Assembly (NCBI GenBank): GCA_016787415.1
Contig: JAEUUT010000061.1
Span: forward strand, 1-64,000
Origin: Saprospiraceae bacterium
GTDB taxonomy: Bacteria; Bacteroidota; Bacteroidia; Chitinophagales; Saprospiraceae
Length of the DNA stretch: 64,000 bases
Direction of reading: 5' to 3'
Positions 18,801 through 29,800 of the stretch are shown piece after piece. The position numbers were made by a program, and so were the translations under genes. How positions within the stretch are numbered: position 1 is the first letter of the stretch; every line of letters starts with the position of its first letter. The notes beneath the pieces are model-generated. The model was not told where the DNA came from. It saw only the letters and a list, made by a program, of their open reading frames with translations, and searched no databases.

Positions 18801-20175
18801 TCAACTTTGCTCGGTGGATTTGGGCGGCGGCGGGATGGAGTACTACGCCTATGATGCTGGGGGGCAGCGGAGCCGGAAGGTGTGGCACAAAGCAGGTGGG
18901 GTAGTGTGTGACCGGGTGTACATAGGCGGGGTATTTGAAGTCTATCGCGAGCAGGATTCAAGTGCGGCTGTTACGCTGGAGCGGGAATCCCTACATGTGA
19001 TGGACGACAAAAACCGGGTAGCGCTGGTGGAGACTTTGACGGCCGGAACTTCTGCTTTCGGGGAGGTTTTAGGGGCGGCCTTGGGCCGGTACCAGTTGTC
19101 GAATCACCTTGGTTCGGCTTGTGTGGAGTTGGACGAAACGGCAGTGCTGATTTCTTATGATGAGTACCATGCGTTTGGGAGTACAGCGTATAGTGCCGTG
19201 GGCGCCTTGATTAAATCGGCTAAGAAGCGATACAAGTACACGGGGCTAGAGCGGGATGAATCAAGCGGGTTGGATTATTATAAGATGCGCTACTATGCTT
19301 CCTGGTTGTGTCGGTTTGTGAGTGTGGATGGGTTGAAGGATAAGTATCCGTTTTATTCGACGTATCAGTATGCGGGGAATAAGCCAATTATTGCTATTGA
19401 TCTTGATGGTTTAGAAGCCAATATTGAAACCCAAACTAATAAAATTGGGCAAGAATGTGGTTATGATACGGGGTTGGGCTTTAATGTTCTAATCACACCA
19501 GAAATTGTCGATCAATTTTTTTCGAACGAAAAGCAGAAAAATTTTATTTTTTGGTATGCAGAAAATGTAGATCAAAACATTGTACCTATTCTCTTGCAAA
19601 GCATTACGAATAAAAATGATTCTGAAAAGGCTGACTGGACTCAAGAAATCTATAATAAATTGAAATCTTTTGATGATTGGTTCAGTAAAAATGCATTTGG
19701 CTCTGGAGAAACACAAAAGGCAGGAGTGCATTATACAAAAAAAGAAGGGGGGAACCAAGAATATGAAGTAAGGACTAAGACAGAATTTGAGCCAGAATCT
19801 GTAGATATTGGAGACCTTCTTACATTCCTTGGAGCACTCAAAGGAAAAATTGAACGTGAAAAGTGGGAAAAAACATCGAATCCCGCGGAGGATATTTATT
19901 TAAACACTAAAACAAGTGTTGGATACATCGAAGAAGTAAAGGAAAATATCGAACAACTAAACAAGTCTAAAGACACAAAAACTTCAAATGGTGTTACTAA
20001 AAAAACAACAGAAACACAAAACATAAATAAGCCAAAAGATGAAAAGAAGTGGAGAGAATATAAGCCTGGTGTCTGGGGTGATATTCCAACTGAACTAGTT
20101 CCCGGCGACACATTAATTCTTTACGATACTAGAATCAGACCATCAAAGGCAGATACGATTATTTATAAACGGTAA
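12874..20175 (+). CDS. Tc-type ABC toxin, natural TcB-TcC fusion (SpvB/Rhs shell plus C-terminal cargo)
   Basis: A 2433-residue protein with the order SpvB domain (about 40-350; GSMSVPIAISPGRSGFAP, GLGWDVGLPSISRKT), FG-GAP/VCBS-like beta-propeller blocks (about 430-680; LDLDGDGIADLL, VADIDGAGSTDI), TcdB middle domains (about 700-1000), YD/Rhs repeats (about 1240-2070), and the Rhs-associated core (about 2073-2183; YKYTGLERDESSGLDYYKMR ... YQYAGNKPIIAIDLDG). About 250 cargo residues follow. TcB and TcC are normally separate proteins that build a hollow cocoon holding the autoproteolysed TcC C-terminus; here both are one chain. There is no signal peptide, as usual for Tc toxins; the N-terminus is a Ser/Asn-rich linker. 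Downstream lies the TcA gene, completing the ABC set. Confidence 0.93.
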   Translation: MKQENNPNTSSSRNSSTAPRSSAQSKGENGEQKPKGTASPVQFPTLSLPKGGGAIQGIGEKFQANPVTGTGSMSVPIAISPGRSGFAPQLALSYDSGSGNGAFGLGWDVGLPSISRKTQKGLPQYDGLPKYQDGADVDSDVFLLSGAEDLVPVLNSDGSRKKRTDVAGFIISYYCPRIEGLFAKIEKWVCIADRDVHWRATTKENLTSIYGPDAASRIADPANSNKVFSWLLERTLDHKGNVLVYQYKKEDGVGVAKTIFEKNRHTYAQQYLKRVGYGNTVPYFSPQNEALQPLPSGNKWLFELVLDYGEHETVEEVPQYPDTLDWKARPDAFSSYRAGFEVRDYRLCRRILMFHRFDELGADPYLVKATLLEHEENPVATQLKSIIHAGYLSENGTTSIKTFPPVTFKYTEQKIDNTIYMIAAGDLPNAPQAIDGKNYQLLDLDGEGLSGIFSQTENAWYYKRNLGDGRFGPKELVKNRPVPAGAGVADYDGNGLNDYVLQNGTLNGYFEMDDLGDWQPFRSFTDIPNINWNDPNMRSMDLDGDGIADLLITENDCFVWYPSKAKDGFDPAKRVAKAIDEELGPRVVFQEAFQTVFLADLSGSGMTDICRIRNGEICYWPNLGHGRFGAKVTMANAPHFDTPDAFDPARLRVADIDGAGSTDIIYLGNGQLSYWINNSGNGWGERKTAPGFPLSTPLHNVQAMDLLGNGTSCIVWSSPLPGETNTPLRYIQLMGKTETEGNKPYLLKEVDNNMGAITRLKYEASTRFYLDDRKAGKPWITKLPFPVQVLTRQEVYDAISDTHFVTKYAYHHGYFDPVEREFRGFGMVEQYDTEHYDAFQEAGLFKAKGKNWSEASHIPPIHTKTWFHNGYYRQGGKITRQYESEYYGARNANGKFTEWTLEDTVLPAGLNGDVAREAARALKGSPLRVEVYAEDGNPHTYTVTESNYQIKVLQEKGNNRHTIFFPTQKETLTFQYERDPTDPRIAHSLALTIDDFGNPTRSLAVVYPRRAATPHAEQKRLYCTYTEADFINKPDAPDFYRIGVPFQQKLYEITGLDSPWWSPAPDKKTPFSKEDLETHLASATEIPFEAQPGTEIEKRLVQFAKTTFYNDNLSSELPEGDIAHHGLPFKAWEAAYTEAQLQAWYGAKLPADAMADGGFVFEDGYWWRPSGKIIFDAAQYYQPVQQIDLFGQVMTLEYDAYRLLPKRSFTAIHGVTLETAAEFDYRTLQPRLLTEPNGNRSEAITDALGMVIATAIMGKTTENKGDTLDGYLSPVLPETTDHRADILAAPLTYLQGASTFFHYDLHAWKRDQKPPFALSIARREHHADNPAPLVQLSIGYSDGFGRELLTKVQAEPGNALTVNNQGQLVSVPANPRWVGTGRTIFNNKGKPVKQYEPYFSPSADYEDETVLREYGVTPVLHYDPAGRVVRTDMPDGTFTKVEFTPWEQSTWDQNDTVLDSQWYADRVSPAPAGPEPNGSNYSKRAAFWAALHANTPKIEYLDTLGRVFWLRDYNRNFTPVNVNVTPHSYTATDEYIDTRFELDIEGNQRSVTDALDRLITVNTFNLTGEPVHTHSMDASRRWMLTNALGNPLHAWNERGFRTRFEYDALQRPLATWVSENDGAEKCVQFMFYGERTDNPTQNNLLGQAHFHFDASGLSIAESFDFKGNPLKNSRLIAREYQQVPDWAALTPHTSATDILAASAGLLEADSWLFESQFDALNRPTWQTMPDNSKTEYGYNEAGLLEKVALTHGRTGQTSEQVKNIDYDAKGQRLKIQYGNGVTTTYEYDPLTLRLTRLRSTRANDNAVLQDLQYHYDPVGNITDLRDDAQQTIFFNNTVVDPHGTYTYDALYRLRTAEGREHIGQNSTVNHDAPQAQPVVSPQDGNAMRRYVQHFTYDKLGNILEVKHRAGAGGFVNNWTRQYRYDDSSLLRAGDITNRLTKTSLDDWASSAPYSYDVHGNITSMPHLPEMRWDYADQLCSVDLGGGGMEYYAYDAGGQRSRKVWHKAGGVVCDRVYIGGVFEVYREQDSSAAVTLERESLHVMDDKNRVALVETLTAGTSAFGEVLGAALGRYQLSNHLGSACVELDETAVLISYDEYHAFGSTAYSAVGALIKSAKKRYKYTGLERDESSGLDYYKMRYYASWLCRFVSVDGLKDKYPFYSTYQYAGNKPIIAIDLDGLEANIETQTNKIGQECGYDTGLGFNVLITPEIVDQFFSNEKQKNFIFWYAENVDQNIVPILLQSITNKNDSEKADWTQEIYNKLKSFDDWFSKNAFGSGETQKAGVHYTKKEGGNQEYEVRTKTEFEPESVDIGDLLTFLGALKGKIEREKWEKTSNPAEDIYLNTKTSVGYIEEVKENIEQLNKSKDTKTSNGVTKKTTETQNINKPKDEKKWREYKPGVWGDIPTELVPGDTLILYDTRIRPSKADTIIYKR
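19414..20172 (+). other. Hypervariable C-terminal cargo region of the TcB-TcC fusion
   Basis: Just after the Rhs core motif (AIDLDG), base composition and codon use change from GC-rich to markedly AT-rich (AAT/AAA/ATT codons) and stay so to the stop. The ~250 residues encoded (FNVLITPEIVDQFFSNEKQK ... WREYKPGVWGDIPTELVPGD) resemble no toxin family I recognise. This is where TcC proteins carry their exchangeable toxic enzyme, so the segment is the predicted effector. Confidence 0.75.
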
Positions 20176-20233
20176 GCAAAAATGTTCCCTTGGTGGCGTG
20201 AGGCTGTAACCCCTGCTCGCGCCAGGCTGTAAA

Positions 20234-20310
20234 ACAAAAGCCCGAAAAACCACTATATCAAAAAACCAACCTAAAAACGTGAGTGCTGGCGCGAGGCTGT
20301 GCCTCGTGAC
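20234..20310 (+). repeat. Repeated intergenic leader, copy 1, with GCGAGGCTGTGCCTCG hairpin
   Basis: From ACAAAAGCC at 20234 to the hairpin CGAGGC-TGT-GCCTCG (20292-20306), this matches 20726-20800 with few changes, including ATCAAAAAACCAA and CTAAAAACGTG. It precedes the 20400-20726 gene. A shorter relative (AAACCTAAAAAC plus GTCGGC-TGT-GCCGAC) lies at 60000-60036. Confidence 0.8.
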
Positions 20311-20399
20311 ACCCACCACTCAACCTAACCGATCAAATTTTTTTCATCCTCTACCGCAAGAATAGAATTATAAATGCCTAATAGTCAAACCTTTTTACT

Positions 20400-20726
20400 A
20401 TGCCAAGCGTATCAAACATCCATTTCAAAGACAACTGGCAAGGCGGCCCTGACTTGCTGACCATCGAATTTCAATTCGAAACCGAGGAGTTAAACCATCT
20501 TTATATAGCAAGAATAGGCTACAGGCACGTTGCTGCAGGAAAGCCGCAGGAGTCCTGGCAGGATTTGTATGCACTGGACATAGAACCTAAGAAATCACCC
20601 CACGTGGAACTACTGCGGCCAAATATCTCCAAGACCAGCGGCTTTCAGCAACAGGTACAATTCAAGGTGATCCTGTTTCGGGCGGTGGCAAGTAAGGAAT
20701 CAGGCTCCTTTCCTCTGCATTCATAA
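20400..20726 (+). CDS. Small uncharacterised protein inside the Tc toxin locus
   Basis: The 108-residue product from the ATG at 20400 has no signal peptide and no motif I recognise. It looks like a small beta-rich fold (PDLLTIEFQFETEELNHLYI ... QQVQFKVILFRAV). It is the only gene between the TcB-TcC fusion and TcA, and copies of the same leader sequence precede both it and TcA. This suggests coordinated expression and a possible accessory role in assembly or release of the toxin (inference). It could instead be a hitch-hiking gene. Confidence 0.7.
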   Translation: MPSVSNIHFKDNWQGGPDLLTIEFQFETEELNHLYIARIGYRHVAAGKPQESWQDLYALDIEPKKSPHVELLRPNISKTSGFQQQVQFKVILFRAVASKESGSFPLHS

Positions 20727-20800
20727 CAAAAGCCTAAAACCATCGTATCAAAAAACCAATCTAAAAAACGTGCGTACTGAGCGAGGCTGTGCCTCATGCC
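20726..20800 (+). repeat. Repeated intergenic leader, copy 2, upstream of TcA
   Basis: Direct repeat of 20234-20310: ACAAAAGCC, ATCAAAAAACCAAT, CTAAAAAACGTG, then hairpin GAGGC-TGT-GCCTC (20783-20795). It starts at the last base of the preceding stop codon and ends 42 bp before the TcA start codon. Confidence 0.8.
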
Positions 20801-20842
20801 AACTAGCAACTCCTGAAACATCACCCTTTAACTAACCTCAAA

Positions 20843-23800
20843 ATGGCTACTTTAAGAATAGCACTCCTACCGCCCTATCCGGTTACCGCTGGCGAATTTA
20901 CCTTGTCTATTGCGGGATTGACCTATGAAGTTTATGACATGAATGTCGTAGACCTGGAAAACAATCCTACCAATCTGGCGAGTTCGGTTTCAGTTCCTCA
21001 GGATAGTACTCAAGCGGTTGCTTATCTTGTCATCACACTTGGCACCGGAGGGGATGAATTTATAACCCGCGACTTAAGAATAAAGGTATATCGGGGTACG
21101 GACCTCATCGTCGATGCGATTTTAAACTATAATTTTGTAACGGATACCAGTAAGCCGGGTGGATACCTGGTCATTCCACTCATCGGATTTAATTTACAAT
21201 CTATTTTTAGAAAGAACGGTCTGCCGCCGCGTTTTTCTGATCTGGAGGACGCTGTAAATGCAGTTTTAGATGCGGACGAGGGGAACCTGGATATTATTGA
21301 ATTGAACCTGAAACAATGCAGGCATGTCGCCCGTGAACTGGTCTGGAGTACCCAAGAAAATGAACCGCCCAAGCCGGATAAGAAATTATGGAAATTATTT
21401 ACTTTAGATACTCAGGATGACGATTTAGATGATGGAAAAGAACAAGCGCGTCAAAAATTCGAACGCGAACTGGACGCCTTTTACAACACGCCCGACGCCA
21501 AAGCCGAAAACCTCGCCAAGTACATCTGGGCCCTGCGATGCGCCTACAAATGTGTAGACCACATCGCTTCCGTCAACGAAATCCAGTTCCGTTTTCCCCT
21601 TTTCCCGGACCTGGCGCTCAGCCGGAAAACCCGCGAAATCGAATTGAAGATAACGGGCGGTTTCGGTGCCAATCTGGACATCCCGGTTGAGTATTTCTAC
21701 GCATTGGGTGTTGAATTGCCCGTCAGCATGGACTGGGATTTCCGGTACAATTCAGCCATTTCGACGGAAGACAGCGTATTGCTGGAGCAGTTTGCACAAG
21801 CCCTGGAGAAAGGAATTATCGACGCAGGTTTGGCTATCAATAATTTTCAGGCATACAGGCGGCTTTATATACTTAAAACGACGTTGAGCAGTGGCTTGTC
21901 CGCGCCACTGAACGATAATGCTGTGTATGTAAATTGCCAGCCCGAAGCCTTGCTTTTCCCTCCTTCCGGCTGGCTGGCTTACACGGCTGCCGACCTTAAC
22001 ATCTTTTGGGACACCCTGTCGTTCGATCAGGAACATGCCGATCTCGTTCTTTTCGCACTTGTTCAGGGCAATCAATATCTCTACAATGCTATTCATCCGC
22101 TGGCAACGTCGGTCAATGCATTGGCCGGAACCTCGCAACAACAATGGGAAGCGAGGTATGTAGCGGCGGATGCCGCCAGGATCGCTTTTGACAATACCCA
22201 CCTGGACCCTGATTTTTTACCGAAAGGTAAAGTGGAAGAGCAGGCCAAAGCCTTTGCCCTCTACGCCATGCGTTTTTTTAACACTGTGGCCGCTGCGACA
22301 CTCACTCCTGTTATCATAAACCAGATGCCTGTCCCGTCGTTCGGCGTGGAAGGCCCGGTCGAATCTTTTCTGGCGACCTATACCTTAGGCTCGGGTTTTG
22401 ATCCGGTGGCGGCTATGGCTACAGCAGCAGGAATAATAAAAGATGATGTCTGCGGGCAGCAGTGGCTGGTCGATAAAATCGCTATTTTGGATGCATTGTT
22501 TTTATTGACAAAAGATCTGAAAGTCGGCAGTGATCCTATCCCTGTTTTTCAGCAGTATCCGGTTATGGAAGCGTTGTATGCCCGGGGCTTTACGAGTGCC
22601 GTGCAAATTGCCGACCTTTCAGAAACGGATTTCATTGCGGCATTGACCGGGACCGTGGCGTATCCTTTCGGAAAAAAAATCCATGAAGCGTCCGGCGTCA
22701 GCAGTATGATGATGCGTTTAGTAAACGGCGCTTCCCGATGTTATGATTCCCGCGACACCGTACCTGCGCTCCTCAAGGCGGGGTATACGGATGCCGGCAG
22801 TATTGTTGCTGCCGGCCAAGCGGATTTATCCACTGTATTAACCGGTGCAGGTGCTTCGGATTGCACGGAGGCAATTTACCGGAACGCTCAAGATCAAGTC
22901 AATCGATCCCTGGCGCCTTTGGCAAAGGCATGTGATGCCGCACAACAGGAAGCCGCAATCGTTGCGCTGGTAGCCAAAAAATACTACGATCCGGGGAGTA
23001 TTGTTGCAAGCGGAAGTCTTATTGCCTTCGATAAGAGTATTAAAGATGCGAATATCAGAACTTGTTTGCCGGGTATTTATGAGGCGGCTCAAAACCTTGT
23101 GCAGGAGCAACTGGCAAACCTGGTTCGTTGCGACTTTGATTCGAACCAGGTAAACCAAATGGTGAACCTGCTTATTGCTCAGGGTTTTACCGATGCGGGA
23201 AGTATAGCAGCTGTTTCAAAGAGTGTATTCTTACGGCTGTTTCCCATAAACGATCAATCGTTTTTTACAAAAGACTGCCTTGTTTTTATCCATCAGGCGG
23301 CAATTGCTGCGGCGCGTACTGACCTGGCTCTGCTTACAAAAGATTGTAATGCATCTGCTCAAACAAATCCCCAGGCAATTCTTGCGGCATTGATAAAACA
23401 AGGCTTCAAACAGCCGCAGGATATTTGCCAACTCAGTTTTAAAGCATTTCTGGAGAAACTTCAAAAAGGGATTGCCCTGGAATGTGCAAAACACATTTAT
23501 CAGGCAGCCGGAGGAAACCCCGACAATCCGGACGTGCCGGGCTGCGGCGGCGTTTTTCATCCGGTCAATGACGGTTGCCTGGTAAATTGTATACCACCTG
23601 CTCATCTTGCTCCAACTGGTCCAACCGCCTATCTTCATGATCTCTTGCTGGCATCGCCCGGCAGCACCTGTGCCAAACCGGCCGGTCCCGGTTCTGAAAC
23701 CCTGGGCAATATTATTACGCCGCGCAGAGGAGATCTGGGCGCATTAAAGGCAACTTCCTCGAATGCCGAAACGCCCATTCCATTGATCGATCTGGCGAAT

Positions 23801-26800
23801 GAACAATTAGAGAACATGGTTGCAACGGGCTCTCCTCAGGGCGCGGTTTACGATACAGCATACGACATGGCTGGGGGCCACTTTTTGTCCCGGCTTGACG
23901 GAACTTGTGCAGATGAAAAAGAGAATGACGGCGTTAGGCACGATCCGGCAGTTTTACTGCAAGCCATGCCCGAGCATTCTTCGCCGGTTGTAAAACATTC
24001 GTCTTCCGCTTATGACAAATTAAAAAATGATTTTTCAGATGCCTGCCATCTGCCTTATGACCAGGCGCTCGACGTATCCCGCAGCTACCTGCAGCGCTTA
24101 GGTCTCGACCGGTTTGAGGCGATGCGCCGTTTTGGCACAGCCATCAGGGCGTTCGGGCCGGAGCCGGGTGTGGCGCCCGACAAATTTCAGAAACAGGTTT
24201 GGAGACTTCCATTGGACAAATCCCTGGCCTATGAATACCTGTGTTTTTCACAGGAAGAATATGATTTCCTGTTCGGCCAGGATTTGTCGACTGCAACCAT
24301 TAACGGTATGCCTGCCTGTTATTCCCTTTTTGGGTTTATTCCCCAAGAATGGAAAGGAAAATCGACGGAAGAGGCAGATGAAGAATGGCTTACCAAGGCT
24401 TCCAATTTATGTACATTTTTGGAAAGTACCTGCCTGAGTTATTGCGAGTTTCATGCATTGACAGAAAGCGGGTTTATGCCATTGGTAAGCGATCAGGCCG
24501 ATCATTTGTTCCCGAAATGCGAACCTTGCTGTTGCAACGATTATCAGTTGGAAAAAGTAATGAAGGGCGGGTCGACCTCAACACTTACCAAAGAAGACTT
24601 TGTGCGCCTGATGATATTTATCCGGTTGTGGCGCAAAATGCAATGCGTCCCGGGCGGTAAATACACATTTGCTGAATTCAGGGATATTTGTGAAGTACTT
24701 GAATTGTACAAAAATGGTGCGATTAATCCTGATTTCCTGTATGAACTGGCACATTTTCAGTTGTTACGGGATATATATCACCTTCCTTTGACAGACGGAA
24801 GTGAAGCCACAGGCACGGGAGCGACCCATACGCACCTGCTGGCATTATGGGCAGGCGCGCCGACCGGGCAACTGGAATGGGCAATTGATACTTTGCTGGA
24901 TGCTATTCAAATAAAAATTCAAAAAACACATCATTGCGAACGTCGTCCGCCTGAATTTGTAAAAATACTTAAGAATAACCTGAATGCCTTGTCGGAACTG
25001 GCGGGATTCTCCACCACGGAACAGGGACTAACATGGATCGGAGCGCCGCACCTGACTGCTGCGTTTGCCGAGGTACTCGGCAATGTTTTTCATTCCCGGT
25101 TCAGTGTGGGGGAACTGTTTTTCCTTTTTTCCAAAGAGCCACACTTAGCCGGCGATGATCCATTTCCGCTGCCTTCGGGCAACGAAGCACTGGAAAATCC
25201 ATTGGAATTGCCGGATGATGACGGACAATTTTCACTCTGGCAACTCCGGGCTAAATTATTGTCCGCCGCTCCGGATTCCAGTGAATGGACCTGGATGAAA
25301 ATCAATGCGGTATTGCGCGATGAATTCGGTTATACAACCGCTCCGGCCAATGATCCGCTGCAGTCACTGGGGTACCATTTTTTCCCCAATACCCTTGTTT
25401 CCGAGGGTTACTTGGTAAATACTGCCGACCGGCAATATAGAACGCACCTGACGACAACCGTTGAAATGCTCTGGAATGAGCAAAAAAGCCCATTCAGGTA
25501 TGATCTGGGGAATAAACAATTGTGGACGGAATTGCCATGGCTTACCGACGAAGCAGTTATTGCCAAACTCAGCAGGGTGCGTCAATTGACTACAGAGGAG
25601 ATCAAAGCAGTCCAGCATTTGTACTTTATGCCCCGGGCAGATATGGCCCGTTTCCGGTACGTATTTTCCAACTTTACGGAAGCGCAGGAAATGCTTTTAC
25701 AACAGCCCGATGAAGAAAAACGCTGGGTCTATTTCAGGGATAATTTTGCATTGTTTTATGAACGTTGCCAAATCGTTGCACAACACCTGGCGGATCACGT
25801 AACCAGTGCAACCAGTCAGGCATGCGGCGACTCGAAAGCATTGGCCTGGGAAATACTGAAAAATTTATACGCAGATGAAAACCTGGGTCAAACTACCTGG
25901 CAAGACTCCGGCGGTGCGGCGCCCGATGTAAAATGGCCCAATCAACCCAGTGGAGGCGCATTTTCAGCCATGGTCCAACTCACCGGAACCGGCCTGCTTG
26001 GCGCTGTAAAAGACAAAAAAGGCAACCTGATCTGGCGTGAAGTCCGGGGAGGCCTCGATGCCTTTGGCGGAGAGGAAAACAATGCCGACAGCCCTTTCCC
26101 TACTGTATTGCCGGGTATAGAATGGAACGCCACCCAAAAAATTGCCACCATCCGAAATGGTTTTGCTTTGGAAAACCAGAATGGTAAATTATTGGGCGGT
26201 GCGGAAGGCTATTCTATTCTTTGGGAGGGTTTATTGCTGGTAGAAACATCCGGCAATTATACATTCTGGGCAGGCGCCCCTACGCCCGGAAACGAAGTAC
26301 CTGATTTCAAAAAAGCATCCAAGGCACAGTGGTCGTTGACATTACAACGCGGGCATAAACAAATGCTGTTATTGAGCCACGACATTTCCGGCGAATCTGC
26401 CCCGCCACATTGTTCTGCCCCGGTATTGCTGAAAGAAGGCGTTTACGAAATTACCATACAATACATACAGCCTGAACCTTCCTTGGATAACTGGGAAGAC
26501 GGTTGCCCGCAAACCACTGGTTTTCAGGTAAAATACAGCGGGGCCGATACTGATGGGGCAATTTGCACCCTACCGATTGAACGTCTGTATGTTAAATCCA
26601 AATCAGCGTCGCTGGGTGATGGCATTACAGAAGTATCGGATGCTGCCAATAATTTTTTAAGTCAGCAATATGTAGGTACCATGCGCGATTTTCTGCGCAC
26701 GTACAGCCGCGCTTTTGCAAGCATGTTGTTTGCCCACCGTTTTGAACTGTCAGCCAATCGTATTGCAGATGATGGCATGTCTGAAATCGGATATTTATTG

Positions 26801-29800
26801 TCGAAACCTTCCCGGTTTGCGGGTTTGGCATTTTCTAAAATCAGCGGATCGTGGGTAATTCACCTGGCAGATTTTAATTTCAACCTGCTTCCGGTAGTCA
26901 ACAATTATTATCCGCCGGAGTCCTCCACAGATAAACGAGCCGACCCTGATCTGATCAGGCAACAGGCATTATTCGATGTGTTTTTGCGCATCTACGATTA
27001 TACTGTTCTTCGACACGAAACCCGCGCTGCTACGGAAAATCCGGTTTGGCTGGCCCTGAAAGAATCAGCGGAAGGGCATGCCGATCATGAGGGTCATTTA
27101 CTGCGGCACATGGGTATCGACTTGCGTCACACCCATCTGGTAACCAATTTTTTCGGTCCGTATACGGTGCTTAGCTCCGATTTGGAAGATGAGCGATGGA
27201 CGCGAAGGGTATGGGAAGCAGAAAAGGGTTTACGCCGATTGCTTTGTGCATTTTTCCCTGCCGATATTACCCAGGCACGGCCTTTGTTGTGGGCGGCCCC
27301 GGATCCCAATGCCATTTATACGTTGGAGATTCCTTTTGGAGATCAAACGCCACAAACCGGTAATGGCAACCTCACGCGGTTTGTTCGTTTCGGATTAATA
27401 GAAAATGGAATACCACGCCGATATGATGAGTTGAAACAACTCAATGATGGCTTGCGCGTTCGTGCACAGAAAGCCTTACTGGCATATCTAACCCGAATGA
27501 ATCGTATAACCCTACCGGAAGGCGGATTTGCCACAACTGCCAATGATTTGAATGGATTATTACTGATGGATGTAGTCCCGGGCCTTTGCCAGGCCGCCAC
27601 ACGAATTGAAGCATCTATTAGCGCCGTACAAACCCTGGTACAACGCGCTCGATTGGGCCTTGAACCCACACTCACGGTGTCCAGTGAATTCAGGCGTTTT
27701 TGGGACAAACGAATGGCGCAATTCCATATTTGGGAAAAAAGTGAGCGACAGGACATTTACCGGGAAAATTTTATTGCACACGAAAAAACAGCAGAGGCGC
27801 GCAAGTCGGAAAGTTTCCAGATGCTGGAAGACCGCTTAAGAACACAAACGTTGAGCGTGCCGGTATCCGGTGGTGTTACCATTCTGAGTACGCAAAAACC
27901 CCCAGCGCATACGGGCATGAGCCTACTGCAAAAAAAGGCGCCCTCAACAACTCAGGCCATCAGCGATATCGAAGGTTTTGACCTCTTTGGGAAACCGGAA
28001 AACTATACGCGTCCGGGTTGGCTGGCTGATATCCGGGAAGAAAAACTCCCGTTTTGGCTGGAGGCGGCCATACAAATGAAAGTGCCGTTTGTACGTGTTG
28101 CAGCGGCTGGTATTCCTCCGGCGGGTATCACTTATGATTGTGCAGACGGCATCTGTTGTTCTGCATGCGGAGATATTCATCCGCCCCTGGTTGATGAATA
28201 CTATTTCTGGATGATAACAGGTAAATATTATGCCAAGATCACCCAGGATGCTTCCCGTGAATGGGATAATGAAGAAGATCTGCCCAAACTATTACATTTA
28301 AATACCCGGGATAAAGTTTATTTGGCCTGGACCCACAAGCACAACGGAGTTTTCCAGCCGATGCGGTGGTCGTTTGAAGGTGTGACCGTTACCGGAACGC
28401 CCGGATTAAACTGGTTCGGCCGGTTTGAGGACAGTTTACATTTTGAAATTACCGGAGCAGATACCTTGGTTGGTATTCCGGCGTGTGACGGCGGCACTCC
28501 TTTCCCCACCGGATTCCGGTACGACATGGTGACCGATACTGCTGTGCCTGTTCGGGCGATAGGTTTGGAAAATTGTTTTAAAGTTGAGTTACTAACCCCT
28601 TCTACGTATTTTGCCTATTTTGATCCCGGTGCCCCGTTGGTTCCCAACACAATGTTTGCTCCCGCATTGGCGGTGGCTCAAAACCTTGAGATACACTGCA
28701 AATATGAAGAGGCTGTGCAATGGTATGAATTGGTTATTAAGCCTTTGAAAGAAGACAATCGATGGCAAAAATGTGTAGACAATCAGAGTTGCTGTTGTGA
28801 ATCCGGTGAAATTTCAGAACAGGAGTTCTGCCGCCGCGCTATGCTACTGTATTATTTAGAGACGCTTATTCGCTGGGGTAAAAACCTGTTGCAAAAAAAT
28901 ACAGGAGCATCCATTCAGCAGGCGCGGCTGATTCTGGAAACCGCTGGAAAAATATTGGGAGAATGCCCGCTGACAACACAGGCAAAATGGCAGGATTCCG
29001 ACGACACGCCTAAAATACTTGATTTTATACCAATGACCGCAGCACTGAATCCTCAGTTGATTTGTAAATATGAGGAAGTGGCCGACGGATTGGCCTTGGT
29101 CCACCACTGTATGAACAATAACCGTTTGCAGAACGGCCGTGACAGGGACAACAAAAATTATTGGCAAACTACTGTTATGCAAGGTAGTTGTAGGGAAGAA
29201 GATGCCGAATGTTGCGACGATTTATGGTGTATGCCCACCAGTCCTTACCGGTTTACTTTCCTCATCTCCAAAGCAATGGAGTTGGCTGGTACCGTAAGCA
29301 GTTTAGGAAATTCTTTATCGGCTGCATTTAAAGAAGGGGATGCTGAATTTTTGGCCGCATTACGCGAAAGCCAGTCGCGACAACTGTTGGAACAAACCAC
29401 TTCGGTCAGAGAACTCAACGCCCGGGAATCCAACTGGCAAACCCAGGCATTAGAAAAAACGCTTGAAATTACACAAGCCAGGCTGGCTTATTATCAATTG
29501 CTTGTTGCAAACGGCTTGATCGCAGAAGAAGAGGATTACAAGGCGTTTATTGATCAGTCGATGATCGCATCTGCAACGGCGCAAGGGATTGAAGCGATCA
29601 CTGCACCTATTCACCTTACTCCTGATGCATACGCAGGCCCCTTCCCCTTGCTACACGCTACAGGGGGTGATAAAATCGCTCAATTTGTTCTAACTGGAGC
29701 AAAAATAGCTCATACAATTTCATCCATTCAAGGTACGCGCGCCTCTAAACGGCTTACCACCGGCGGATGGACCCGTCGCTTGCAGGAGTGGAATTTCCAG

